Positions 18,201 through 25,553 of a DNA stretch of 30,044 nt are shown here, piece by piece. The DNA is from NS-11 sp036505795 (GTDB lineage: Bacteria; Nitrospirota; Nitrospiria; Nitrospirales; NS-4): positions 1 to 30,044 of the forward strand of contig DASXSU010000108.1 in NCBI GenBank assembly GCA_036505795.1, given 5' to 3'. The first letter of the stretch is position 1. Every line of letters starts with the position of its first letter. The notes under the pieces are model-generated. The model was not told where the DNA came from, made no database searches, and saw only the letters and a list, made by a program, of their open reading frames with translations. The translations under genes were made by a program, and so were the position numbers.

Positions 18201-18574
18201 CGACTTCCCGGCTTCGCGCGTCGCGCCCGCTGAAACCAGGGATGCTGGTCTGACGTATGGTTAATGATCAGTTCGGTAATGACTCGCAGGTCACGTCGGT
18301 GAGCTTCCTGTAGAAAAACATTAAAGTCGCGTAACGTGCCATAGGCCGGGTGCACATCCATATAATCCGAGATGTCATAGCCGTCGTCTTTCCAAGGGGA
18401 CGGATAGAAGGGCAACAGCCAAATCGTGGTAACTCCTAAATCCTGTAAATAGTCGAGCTTCTCAGTCAGCCCGCGGAAATCCCCCATGCCGTCGCCGTCG
18501 CTGTCTTTAAACGCCCGGACGTGGAGTTCGTAAATGACGGCATCTTTGTACCATTGGGGATTGGCTTTAATCAT
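15212..18574 (-). CDS. treS: Trehalose synthase fused to maltokinase (TreS-Mak)
   Basis: 1120 residues in two enzymes. Residues 1-545 are a GH13 trehalose synthase that interconverts trehalose and maltose. It starts WYKDAVIYELHVRAF and has nucleophile D204 (GLRLDAV), acid/base E246 (LLAEANQW), transition-state D312 (RNHDE), and GDRNGVRTPMQW near 389-400. After a linker of about 545-560, residues 560-1120 are a maltokinase making maltose-1-phosphate with ATP. It has an N-terminal cap (LPAYLRGRRWFRSKAR), CHGDYHLGQ (956-964, catalytic Asp 958) and metal-binding DFEGEP (976-981). TreS-Mak fusions are known. The upstream glgE, 36 bases away, uses the product, so the two genes encode the full route from trehalose to alpha-glucan. 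It is cytoplasmic, with no signal peptide. Confidence 0.95.
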   Translation of the reverse strand: MIKANPQWYKDAVIYELHVRAFKDSDGDGMGDFRGLTEKLDYLQDLGVTTIWLLPFYPSPWKDDGYDISDYMDVHPAYGTLRDFNVFLQEAHRRDLRVITELIINHTSDQHPWFQRARRAKPGSRWRNFYVWSDSPEKYKDARIIFKDFELSNWAWDPIVKAYYWHRFYSHQPDLNFDNPAVHQAIFEVVDFWLGLGVDGLRLDAVPYLYEREGTSCENLPETHTFLKLLRRHMDQKFQDRMLLAEANQWPEDASAYFGDGDECHTAFHFPLMPRLFMSLRMEDRYPITEILQLTPQIPENCQWALFLRNHDELTLEMVTDEERDYMYRVYAQDKQMRINLGIRRRLGPLLGNGRRKIELLNGLLFALPGTPVLYYGDEIGMGDNIFLGDRNGVRTPMQWSADRNAGFSRTNPQRLYLPIIVDPEYHYEANNVDTQQNNPHSLLWWMKRLIALRKCFQSFGRGTLEFLTPENHRVLVFIRRYENERILVVANLSRFAQPVELDLSAFKGMVPQELFGQTSFPPIGELPYFLTLGPLGFYWFSLEPQPASVAAPEAPVATLLVAGGWKGIWRKEGKLALEDILPAYLRGRRWFRSKARRIKGAVIQEVIPMPGVTRASFVMIHVEFTDGDPELYTLALSYTDGEQAKRVQSDFPESVLAHLRSAGEDGILYEALRDKEVCQTLLESVRQRRRLKGTAGDLLAWPTAEFRAKSEAADLALEPSVIKTEQSNTSVIYGDKWILKLFRRLEEGVNPDLEIGRYLTEHARAAHLTPAVAGALEYRGKDDGRMLVGILHEFVPNQGDAWTHTLDMLSTYFERALAYDATRTPAGEGAPTPHKSLLALSEEQITVTTTELIGPYLESARLLGQRTAELHVALSKEQKDPNFTPEPFTDFYRQALYHQMLGLTTQAFQLLKRRQSKLPEATRADAARVLELEAAIRKRFRQIRDRKITAARIRCHGDYHLGQVLFTGKDFLIIDFEGEPARPLSERRIKRSPLRDVAGMLRSFHYASSAALFGQVSGVVARTDMMPTLESWSRRWYLWVSSVFLKTYLQTSNSAPFLPRTREELEALLDAHLLEKAVYEIAYELNNRPDWVRIPLQGILHLMETGTAPFSAPAESKPK

Positions 18575-18610
18575 GACGTTGACTTACCCGAGAGGTTGGC
18601 TGATCACGAG

Positions 18611-20662
18611 CTATACATAGTAATCAAACTGACGCTCTGTCCTCGTCCGTCGCCTGACGGAAAAAATTTGCGCCGGCAGTGTGCCCGGGTTGATTTCGAG
18701 GAATGTCCGAGCGCCCTTCCAGAAATAGCGGGTACCGGTGAGGAGGTCTTCAACTTGAAAGGGCTCATCAGGCGAGACTCCCAAGGCATCGAGTTGCAGG
18801 GTTGTCCAACCGGTTTGGGTATGAAAAGGATCCAAGGTGACCGCGATCACGATAACATTCGTCAGATCATCGCTGCTTTTGCTATAGCACATCAGCTGGT
18901 TGTTATCCACGTCATGAAATGTCAGGCGGGTGTTCCGCTGCAGAGCGGGATTGTCCCGCCGGATCCGATTGACCCGCCCGATGAAGTCCTTCAAGCTGTC
19001 GGCCCGGTCGATGTCCCACTGCTTGACTTCATATTTCTCCGAATTGAGATACTCTTCGCCGCCGGCCTCGCGTGGCCGGTTCTCACACAATTCGTATGCC
19101 GGCCCATAAATACCATAGCTCGCGCCCAAGGTGGCTGCCAGGGCGAGCCGGATCATGAATGCGGGCCGGCCCCCGGACTGGAGGTACTCAGGCAGGATAT
19201 CGGGGGTATTCGGCCATAAGTTGGGCCGAAAAAATTCCGAGACGACCGTCTTGGTTAATTCCGTCAAATACTCCCGCAGCTCCGACTTGGTGTTGCGCCA
19301 GGTAAAGTAGGTATAGGACTGGGTGAAACCAAGTTTCGCCAGCCCGTACATGACCTTCGGCCGAGTAAAGGCTTCAGATAAAAACAGGACGTCCGGATTG
19401 TCCGCCTTCACCTTCGTAATCAGCCATTCCCAAAAGCTCACCGGCTTGGTGTGAGGATTGTCCACTCGAAAAATACGCACGCCCTGAGAGATCCAGAAAT
19501 TCACAATCCCGAGAAGTTCTTCCCAGAGCTGCGGCCAGTGCTCGCTTTCAAAATCAAACGGGTAAATATCCTCGTATTTTTTAGGCGGGTTCTCGGCATA
19601 CTGGACAGTGCCGTCCGGGCGCAGCCGGAAAAACTCCGGATGCTCTTTAATATAGGGATGGTCCCGCGAGCATTGAAAGGCGAGGTCAAGTGCAATTTCA
19701 AGTCCGCAGTCCGCGCACTTCCGGACCAGGTTGCGAAAATCCTCAAGAGTCCCGAGTTGCGGATCCACACTTTTGTGTCCGCCTTCGACCGCTCCAATGG
19801 CCCAGGGACTACCGGGATCGTCCGGTGCGGCCTGGATGGCATTGTTCTTTCCTTTTCGATGGCTTCGTCCAATGGGATGAATCGGCGGCAGGTACAACAC
19901 GTCAAAGCCCAGCGCCGCGATGTAGGAGAGCCGTGTTTCACAGTCCCTCAAGGTGCCGGGGTGCGCATCGTTCGCCCAGCGCGATCGGGGGAACACCTCG
20001 TACCAGGTACTGTAGCGGGCTTTTTCGCGGTCTACGACGACGGCCAGATTTTTATCGTAAGTCGTTGCATGGTCGCGGCTGGAGTATCGTTGCATCAGAA
20101 GCGTCAGGTCAGGATCATTCGCTGCCCGTGAGGTTTCCTCCGCGCTTGCCGGGGCGGTGAGGGTATCGACCCAAGCGAGCAGCGTGGGAGCGTCTTGAGC
20201 TGATGCTCTTCTGCTTGCCTCTTTGAGAATTCGTGCGCCAACCAGAAGATCAACACTGATATCCAGGCCGGCCTTTATTCGGGTGATCAGGTCACGGCGC
20301 CAGGTTTTAAACGGATCCACCCAGGCGACAATGGCATAGCGGTAGCGCCCAGTCTCGTCGACCCGAAATTCCATACGCCAGCGATCGTTGCCCAAAGGAT
20401 CCATGAAGGCTTCTGTCCATTGGACCGCAGAGTCTTTCCGAAATTGCAAGATGCAGGAGAGGGCATCATGGCCGTCTGCAAAAATATCGGCTTCTACGCT
20501 GACCGTATCCCTCACGATTCGCTTAATCGGAAAGCGACCCGCGTCGATCTCAGGCGTCACATTTTCGATTACGACCCGGCGCCTGCCGTCCTGGAGCACT
20601 CCGGTGGGGGTTCCTTCCGGTGTGCTAGGTGGTTGTTTTTTTGGTGATGCCATGAGCGCCAT
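18611..20662 (-). CDS. glgE: Alpha-1,4-glucan:maltose-1-phosphate maltosyltransferase
   Basis: 683 residues, a usual GlgE length. It transfers maltose from alpha-maltose-1-phosphate to glucan chains (GH13_3). An N-terminal beta-sandwich domain (about 28-130, RVVIENVTPEIDAGRFPIKR) and a helical insert precede the barrel. Barrel motifs: DVLYLPPIHPIGRSHRKGKNN near 254-274, GLEIALDLAFQCSRDHP, nucleophile D401 (FRVDNPHTKP) and acid/base E430 (FLSEAFTRPK). Two in-frame ATG codons, 20662 and 20653, are possible starts; neither has a strong ribosome site. It lies between the small membrane protein gene and treS-mak. No branching enzyme gene (glgB) is in the window; branched product needs one from elsewhere. 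Confidence 0.96.
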   Translation of the reverse strand: MALMASPKKQPPSTPEGTPTGVLQDGRRRVVIENVTPEIDAGRFPIKRIVRDTVSVEADIFADGHDALSCILQFRKDSAVQWTEAFMDPLGNDRWRMEFRVDETGRYRYAIVAWVDPFKTWRRDLITRIKAGLDISVDLLVGARILKEASRRASAQDAPTLLAWVDTLTAPASAEETSRAANDPDLTLLMQRYSSRDHATTYDKNLAVVVDREKARYSTWYEVFPRSRWANDAHPGTLRDCETRLSYIAALGFDVLYLPPIHPIGRSHRKGKNNAIQAAPDDPGSPWAIGAVEGGHKSVDPQLGTLEDFRNLVRKCADCGLEIALDLAFQCSRDHPYIKEHPEFFRLRPDGTVQYAENPPKKYEDIYPFDFESEHWPQLWEELLGIVNFWISQGVRIFRVDNPHTKPVSFWEWLITKVKADNPDVLFLSEAFTRPKVMYGLAKLGFTQSYTYFTWRNTKSELREYLTELTKTVVSEFFRPNLWPNTPDILPEYLQSGGRPAFMIRLALAATLGASYGIYGPAYELCENRPREAGGEEYLNSEKYEVKQWDIDRADSLKDFIGRVNRIRRDNPALQRNTRLTFHDVDNNQLMCYSKSSDDLTNVIVIAVTLDPFHTQTGWTTLQLDALGVSPDEPFQVEDLLTGTRYFWKGARTFLEINPGTLPAQIFSVRRRTRTERQFDYYV

Positions 20663-20723
20663 CCATAGTAGTCAGTTTATCTTTACGAAGCCTGGCCTGC
20701 TGCCTGTGGCTTCTGCCTTGGAC

Positions 20724-21425
20724 TTACAGGTGTCGGAGATCATCAGGGGGACGCCCCCTGTGCGACAGACGACTTTCCAGGAATTCCCTGGCGAGGTCCT
20801 TGGCACCAAGGCCGAATGCGATCGCCGCGGCGAAGACGACGCCGCCGAGTGTGATACCAAACCCGACGGCCACGATATTACTGGCGATGCCGAGTTGTTC
20901 GAGCGCCATGGCGATCGCCACGAGTTGCACGCCCCAACGGGAGGCGGCGGCGACGACCCGCGCCGGCGGCAGGCCGGCATTGACGGCCGCAATCAACACC
21001 GCTTGGGACACAAAATTCGACAGCAGGTAGCCGGCGATCAAGATCAGCATCGCCATCAACAGGTGCGGGATGTACGCAAGAAACGAATGCGCGAAATCTC
21101 TGAGAGGCTGGAGGTCCAAGGCGCTAAGGGCGGCAATTGCGGCGAAAACGAGCACGATCCAAAATGTCGCGCGCCCCAGAAGATAAGCCACATCGGACTT
21201 GACACCGCCCCGCGCCATTGCCGCACTCACGCCCACGCGATCGCTTACGCGATCGAGGCCCATCACGCGTAGGAGTCGTTCCACCAAGACCCCGGCAACC
21301 CAGGCGGCCGCCCAGCCAACGGAGAGAATAATCACCATGCCCAGCACATTGGGCAGAAGCGCGAGAACCTGATCGCCCAATGTCGCAAGTGGGTCCAGCA
21401 GTGCTGTTTCCCAAAATTGTTTCAT
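20724..21425 (-). CDS. Small MscS-related membrane protein (conserved TM-helix type)
   Basis: 233 residues from ATG 21425, with GAGG five bases upstream. At least four hydrophobic helices are visible: about 24-46 (VLGMVIILSVGWAAAWVAGV), 84-104, 119-140, and a Gly/Ala-rich pair near 160-215. Gly-rich helices such as AVGFGITLGGVVFAAAIAFGLGAKDLA resemble the pore helix of MscS-type proteins and the conserved TM-helix repeat (PF05552). The cytoplasmic beta domain of true MscS is absent, as the protein stops soon after the pore-like helix. A role in osmotic response fits the neighbouring glycosyltransferase and trehalose/glucan genes, but channel activity is not shown by sequence alone. Confidence 0.8.
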   Translation of the reverse strand: MKQFWETALLDPLATLGDQVLALLPNVLGMVIILSVGWAAAWVAGVLVERLLRVMGLDRVSDRVGVSAAMARGGVKSDVAYLLGRATFWIVLVFAAIAALSALDLQPLRDFAHSFLAYIPHLLMAMLILIAGYLLSNFVSQAVLIAAVNAGLPPARVVAAASRWGVQLVAIAMALEQLGIASNIVAVGFGITLGGVVFAAAIAFGLGAKDLAREFLESRLSHRGRPPDDLRHL

Positions 21426-21452
21426 AGTGTCCTCATTTCACCCGCCCACCCT

Positions 21453-21472
21453 GGCGCCGCAAAGACGGCGCC
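21453..21472. other. GC hairpin in the first repeat unit
   Basis: GGCGCCG (21453-21459), loop CAAAGA, CGGCGCC (21466-21472) form a perfect 7-bp stem. No T-tract of useful length follows on either strand. Confidence 0.6.
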
Positions 21473-21498
21473 TTGGCCCCCAGCACCCACCCGGCCCC

Positions 21499-21523
21499 GG
21501 CTCGGCCGGGACCGAGCCTTTTT
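21499..21523 (+). terminator. Terminator-like hairpin on the strand opposite to the genes
   Basis: GGCTCGG (21499-21505), loop CCGGGA, CCGAGCC (21512-21518) and TTTTT (21519-21523) have the form of an intrinsic terminator reading left to right. All genes nearby are read right to left, so it would stop only an antisense transcript. Confidence 0.5.
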
Positions 21524-21543
21524 CCCGTGAGCACCCGCCCATT

Positions 21544-22890
21544 TCACCCGCCCACCCCAGGCGCTATTGCACCCACCCGCCCTGACCCGGGCGGACCCGG
21601 GTCTTTTCCTCCTGGACGCGCCCCCTCCGGGGGGCCCCATCGCTCGATGAGATAGGGCTTTTGCTTTTCGAACATTTGACAGAGTAGCTCGATCCGGCCT
21701 TCCGCCTCAACCGATGTCAATCCCTGGGTCTCCAACACAAATGACGCCGTGCGTCCAAGATATAAAGGGGTAAGCGCTTTTAATAAGTGCTCGCGCGGCA
21801 TCACGTGACGATGATACGCAATCGCGCTGTCATACACGAGGTTAGCCCAGAGGTCATCATGTATGTGGAAAGTCTGTATTGAACAGTCTTTTAGCGGAAA
21901 CAATCCCCTGAGAGTTTCGGCGGACAGCATCTGCCGCCAGACCGGTTCTAAGTCGGCGAGACCTTGACGAAAGCTGGCGATCATCGAGTCAAGGTTGACA
22001 TGAACGGGTTCGACCCCGACTTCGTATTGAAAGCCGAAGAGTGTCACCGGATTCGAGCCTTCAACCTTCGCCCACACCTGCTGATGTTCCTCCATGAGAG
22101 AGAATAGCGCGCCGGCTACCTGCACCAACATCGCGGCGAGGTCGGCAGCGGGGTCTTTAGGATTGTGGATTTTTGCGCCCAGAAAACTTTGACACACGCG
22201 CGCCCCGCTGGCAACCGCTTCAGTCGTCATCCAGACATCGATACCGAACCGTGCCACCTCGGATTCCCAGACGTGTTTCTCCAAATAGTGAGCGGCAAGC
22301 CGTCCGGAAAAGCCGAAATCACCGCCGATCGGCTGGCGGATTCGCTGGCCATAGAGGCAACGGGTCAATGGATAGACGATACTATTGGTGATCGTCCCGT
22401 CATACTTGTGCCGCAGATAATAGGGGGCGACATAGTCATACCCTTCGTGCAGCACGGGACGGATCAGCAGCTCAATCCATTCGGGAGTAATGCTGCGCAA
22501 ATCTGAGTCGACGACGGCGCACGCCTTGGCTTTTAGACGTCGGGCGATTTCAAAGATGGTCCGAAATGCGCTGCCTTTTCCGGGGATGCCATGGTAAGGC
22601 GTTGTGATTTTGTGCAGAAGGCTTTGACGATCGCTAATAAGCATGGCGTCGTAGTCCACGATGCTTTTAGCAACAACTTCTGGTGTCCCGTCCGATGAAC
22701 CCCCGTCGGAATTAACCAGCACCGCCCGGGAACGGGGAAAGTACTTGGCCAAGCCCGTACTGACCGCTCGGACGACGTGCCCAATCGTATCCGCGTTGTT
22801 ATAGCTGGGAATGCCGATGAGAACTTCAGCCTCACCGATGTCCAGTACAACGGCCTCAGTTTGAGGCGTCAGGGAAGCGGGCGCGACCAT
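21544..22890 (-). CDS. GT-A fold glycosyltransferase
   Basis: 448 residues from ATG 22890, whose A overlaps the TAA of the upstream glycosyltransferase (TAATG), so coupling is likely. An in-frame start at 22929 is less likely. The GT-A core starts LIGIPSYNNADTIGHVV (24-40), continues LVNSDGGSSDGTPEVV, and has the metal-binding DXD as VVDSDL (D128, D130). A YDYVAPYYLRHKYDGTI segment and QPIGGDFGFSG (186-196) resemble glycosylglycerate-type synthases. The long C-terminal half is helical with IQTFHIHDDLWANLVYDSA. The last ~33 residues, after LIERW, are Gly/Pro-rich and encoded within the GC repeat, so the native end may lie earlier. Donor and acceptor are not known; compatible-solute synthesis is inferred from context. 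Confidence 0.85.
   Translation of the reverse strand: MVAPASLTPQTEAVVLDIGEAEVLIGIPSYNNADTIGHVVRAVSTGLAKYFPRSRAVLVNSDGGSSDGTPEVVAKSIVDYDAMLISDRQSLLHKITTPYHGIPGKGSAFRTIFEIARRLKAKACAVVDSDLRSITPEWIELLIRPVLHEGYDYVAPYYLRHKYDGTITNSIVYPLTRCLYGQRIRQPIGGDFGFSGRLAAHYLEKHVWESEVARFGIDVWMTTEAVASGARVCQSFLGAKIHNPKDPAADLAAMLVQVAGALFSLMEEHQQVWAKVEGSNPVTLFGFQYEVGVEPVHVNLDSMIASFRQGLADLEPVWRQMLSAETLRGLFPLKDCSIQTFHIHDDLWANLVYDSAIAYHRHVMPREHLLKALTPLYLGRTASFVLETQGLTSVEAEGRIELLCQMFEKQKPYLIERWGPPEGARPGGKDPGPPGSGRVGAIAPGVGG
21584..21607 (+). terminator. Second terminator-like hairpin, opposite strand
   Basis: GACCCGGG (21584-21591), loop CGGA, CCCGGGTC (21596-21603) and TTTT (21604-21607). It is the counterpart of the hairpin at 21499-21523 in the second repeat unit and lies inside the glycosyltransferase frame. 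Confidence 0.45.
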
Positions 22891-24137
22891 TATCGGCGGA
22901 CCTGTGAATCCTCGGCTTTGGGATTCCACGCATAGTCCTGCTCGATCGCATCAATCAGCCGGTCGAAGATATCGGGCACCGCCGCGGCCACCCGGCTCCA
23001 ATTCGACAGCATCGGCACCCACAAAGGATCCTCAAGAAACGCCTCGGAGGCGATCTTCAAGCCTTTAAGAAAGACCCCGACCGCCGTTCGCTCTTCGTGC
23101 CGATCGAATGTCAAGCTGTTGATCGCCGCATCATCCTGGTAACGGCTGATCGCCTCATGAGCGCTTTGCAAATAGGTCGCCCACAGCGTCTTCAGCATCG
23201 CCTCGGATAGGACAACTCCCTCGCTTGCGAGATTGCGAAACAGCGATTTTGCGATATCCACGCACATCTTCATCAGACCGGAGGTCTCGTCGTCGTCTGC
23301 GGATAGGACCTGATGCTTGTGCTCATAGTTGTCGGCAATATCCGCTTGACAGATCCGCCTCAAAGCACAGTTTCGGTAGACTTCGGCGAGGACCCCGACT
23401 TCGAGTCCCCAATCCCCTGGAATCCGGTTGATCCAGGCAAGATCCCGAACCATCGCGAATTCTCCGGCGAGCGGGTACCGAAAGCTGTCAAGGAACGTCA
23501 GCAGCGCCTGAGAGCCCACGATGTTTTGCAAGCTGCGGATCAGAGGGGTAAAGAAGAGCCTCGTTACGCGGCCGTGCAATCGGTCCGTGACACGGCTGTA
23601 GTAGGCTTTGCAGAATTCATATCCCAGATTCGGGTTGGCGATCGGAAAACATAGCCGCGCGAGATACTCCCTGTTGTAACTCAGCACGTCGCAATCGTGG
23701 AGCGCAATAACTTTACTCTGACGGCGCGCCAGGATATAGCCGAAGCTAAGCCAACAGCCGCGCCCTTTCCCGGCGGTGCCGACATCGATGCCTTGCGACA
23801 CGAGGAGTTGAAGCAGATCCTGAATGCGCGGTCCATCGTTCCAAATCAGACGGACCCGTTGCGGCAGAGCGCCGAAAAAGTCCTTCGCGAGACGAAACTC
23901 TAAGGGAGATGCACGATCCAGCGACACGATGACTTCGTTTAGATAGGGGATTTCACGCAGGGTCTCGATGATGCCTTTGAGAGCCGGCCGTTCGAGTTCG
24001 GAATACAACGACGGCAAGACGAGGGCGATCGGATTAATCATTGCGTGGCGGCGCAGGTCGGCCTCCAGGCGTTCGAGATTCGCCGCCCCCAGACGATGAA
24101 GCACGGTCACAATGCCGTTTTGGTAAAAGTCGGACAT
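22890..24137 (-). CDS. GT81-like glycosyltransferase (GpgS-like)
   Basis: 415 residues. The GT-A core has ALVLPSLYSELERPALKGII (38-57), a DXD as ALHDCDV (D148, D150), and GKGRGCW (123-129). Further motifs are RVTRLFFTPLIRSL (190-203), YPLAGEFAMVRDL (221-233), DWGLEVGVLAEVY (242-254) and YEHKHQ (271-276). The order PL-x-GE-x-A, then G-x-E-x-G-x-L, then H-x-H/R-Q follows glucosyl-3-phosphoglycerate synthases (GT81). That enzyme would make the precursor of glucosylglycerate, a compatible solute. The dedicated phosphatase is not in the window, so this product is inference. The ATG at 24137 directly follows AAGG with no spacing, so the ribosome site is poor. It is joined to the next glycosyltransferase by a 1-base stop/start overlap. 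Confidence 0.8.
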   Translation of the reverse strand: MSDFYQNGIVTVLHRLGAANLERLEADLRRHAMINPIALVLPSLYSELERPALKGIIETLREIPYLNEVIVSLDRASPLEFRLAKDFFGALPQRVRLIWNDGPRIQDLLQLLVSQGIDVGTAGKGRGCWLSFGYILARRQSKVIALHDCDVLSYNREYLARLCFPIANPNLGYEFCKAYYSRVTDRLHGRVTRLFFTPLIRSLQNIVGSQALLTFLDSFRYPLAGEFAMVRDLAWINRIPGDWGLEVGVLAEVYRNCALRRICQADIADNYEHKHQVLSADDDETSGLMKMCVDIAKSLFRNLASEGVVLSEAMLKTLWATYLQSAHEAISRYQDDAAINSLTFDRHEERTAVGVFLKGLKIASEAFLEDPLWVPMLSNWSRVAAAVPDIFDRLIDAIEQDYAWNPKAEDSQVRR

Positions 24138-24245
24138 CCTTGTTTACGGCCCGGTCAAGCTGAGTTTATCGACCACATCGACGTTGGTTTGACCGCTGGT
24201 GCGTCTCCGCCTAGGTTGAGACATTCACACGTGGCGTCATGGCCG

Positions 24246-24449
24246 TCAATAAGTTTCGCTTTTGTCACGGAGGGGAAGAGTCGGCGGTCGGGTGCCGGAG
24301 ATCAATATTCCCATAACACGAGCCGGCGTTGAAGGGCAACTACGACCGCGAATCTGCTGGATGAACTCGTCGATGATTTTCTCCGAGGCCGACGACTCCT
24401 GGAGACGCTGCCGAAATGCGCGGAGTTGAGCGTCCTCCTCCATTTTCAT
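24246..24449 (-). CDS. Small overlapping ORF or frameshifted tail, unknown
   Basis: A 67-residue frame whose first 38 residues (MKMEEDAQLRAFRQRLQESS, then EKIIDEFIQQIRGRS) look like a real acidic, helical protein. The codons there end mostly in G or C, unlike the competing frame. It overlaps the last 110 bases of the upstream gene, whose own tail looks non-coding. It is either a separate small gene starting at 24449 or the true C-terminus of the upstream protein after a frameshift. The part after residue 38 is less convincing. Function unknown. Confidence 0.45.
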   Translation of the reverse strand: MKMEEDAQLRAFRQRLQESSASEKIIDEFIQQIRGRSCPSTPARVMGILISGTRPPTLPLRDKSETY

Positions 24450-25338
24450 CTGCCTGCTTCAGCACAAAGGAGACGGTCTTGCCCTTCAACAAAGGTCGTA
24501 CTTGCAGGTCGAGGTCCGCAACCGGCATACCGTCGAGCCCATCTTTGCGAAGGCGACAGACCTCCGTCAAACAGTCTTGACACAAGGCGAGGTGCCAAGC
24601 GCGATAGTCGTACCCATAGCCCTGTTCAAAGAGGTCCGCCCATTGTTGGCGGTTCAAACATGAGAAGTGTTGGGGCTCGCTCTTGCGATAGTGAGACTGC
24701 ACGCTTGTAAGAAGCTGCTTAGCATCCAGCAGGAATTGCTCGGGTTCGCGAAGTTTTTGCGTTTCGATCTGGGTGAGTTCCTCTTCGGTAAACCCTATTT
24801 CGGCAATGGCCCGTTGCCATCCTGTACGTCGCCAGCGTTCAAAGTTCTTATAGACTCGCTGACTTTCCGCGGGCCCAAGACCTAGGACTCGGACCACCTG
24901 GCCCTGGCCAAATCCATAGAGGTGATAAAAAAGCGCCATCAGGGCATCGCGGCTCACCACCGCGCGTGCGGATAGACCATCCAGAAAGCGACCCAATGGC
25001 GAGAGTAAGCCGTCATGGTAGCGTAACGGTTCGCATTGGCTGAAGCATTTGGCAATGAGGCTATCAAGAAGGAGGAAGGGACGGCAGGGGACTTCCAGCC
25101 GGCCGGTGACTAGAAAACGGTCCAGAAACTCATGTCCCCAGCGAAGAGCCAACTTTTCGTGACTGATGTCGTCTGTCCATTGTCCGGTTTCTCGTAAAAA
25201 TCGACGGGTATGAGCGGTGGCCCTTTCCAAAAGTTCAGGCAGAGCCCGCGAGGTCAAACGGTCAAAGTCTTCAACCGTGGCAACCACCGTCGCGACCATA
25301 TCCGATGAGCTTCGGGCCTCAGACACGGAAATCCTCAT
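24340..25338 (-). CDS. Unknown protein with sigma-region-4-like helix-turn-helix
   Basis: About 332 residues from ATG 25338; another ATG at 25299 is possible, and the open frame continues to a GTG at 25509 in sequence that does not look coding. Neither start has a strong ribosome site. Residues about 132-172 (DALMALFYHLYGFGQGQVVR, then LGLGPAESQRVYKNFERW) resemble the helix-turn-helix of sigma factor region 4. A downstream segment carries closely spaced cysteines (LCQDCLTEVC) that might bind metal. The last ~40 residues, after KTVSFVLKQADENGG, read as non-coding and overlap a better-looking frame. There is no sigma region 2, so it is not a complete ECF sigma factor. It may be DNA-binding or regulatory; I do not recognise the family. 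Confidence 0.6.
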   Translation of the reverse strand: MRISVSEARSSSDMVATVVATVEDFDRLTSRALPELLERATAHTRRFLRETGQWTDDISHEKLALRWGHEFLDRFLVTGRLEVPCRPFLLLDSLIAKCFSQCEPLRYHDGLLSPLGRFLDGLSARAVVSRDALMALFYHLYGFGQGQVVRVLGLGPAESQRVYKNFERWRRTGWQRAIAEIGFTEEELTQIETQKLREPEQFLLDAKQLLTSVQSHYRKSEPQHFSCLNRQQWADLFEQGYGYDYRAWHLALCQDCLTEVCRLRKDGLDGMPVADLDLQVRPLLKGKTVSFVLKQADENGGGRSTPRISAASPGVVGLGENHRRVHPADSRS

Positions 25339-25553
25339 AGTGGGTCGGTGAACACATTGCACCCATTTTGAACTCCCCGCGGTCTTCGGTGAATTCGCAA
25401 GGCCGCGGGAGATTCTGATACGAGGACCAATCAATAGGGAAGACCTACGAAAGAAGGACGCATATCTACGCGAAAACAGGCCATGACCAGTAGGGAGATT
25501 AGTGCTCACGGGGCCGGGTGCCTCAGCTCGGGTTCAGCATCCTGGTGAAGAGC

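Larger units (their letters stand above)
21434..21607. repeat. Tandem GC-rich repeat, two diverged ~106-bp units
   Basis: An 18-base block CATTTCACCCGCCCACCC occurs at 21434-21451 and 21540-21557. Each copy is followed by the same order of parts: a GGCG-rich segment, CACCCACCCG, a strong hairpin, and a T-tract followed by CC. The first unit lies in the gap before the membrane protein gene. The second covers the 3' end of the glycosyltransferase frame. A further G/C hairpin lies at about 21619-21636. Confidence 0.75.

Noticed and set aside
24138..24245. Promoter for the glycosyltransferase pair
   Set aside because: TTGACG on the minus strand has no acceptable -10 box at 16-18 bases, so no promoter is called.
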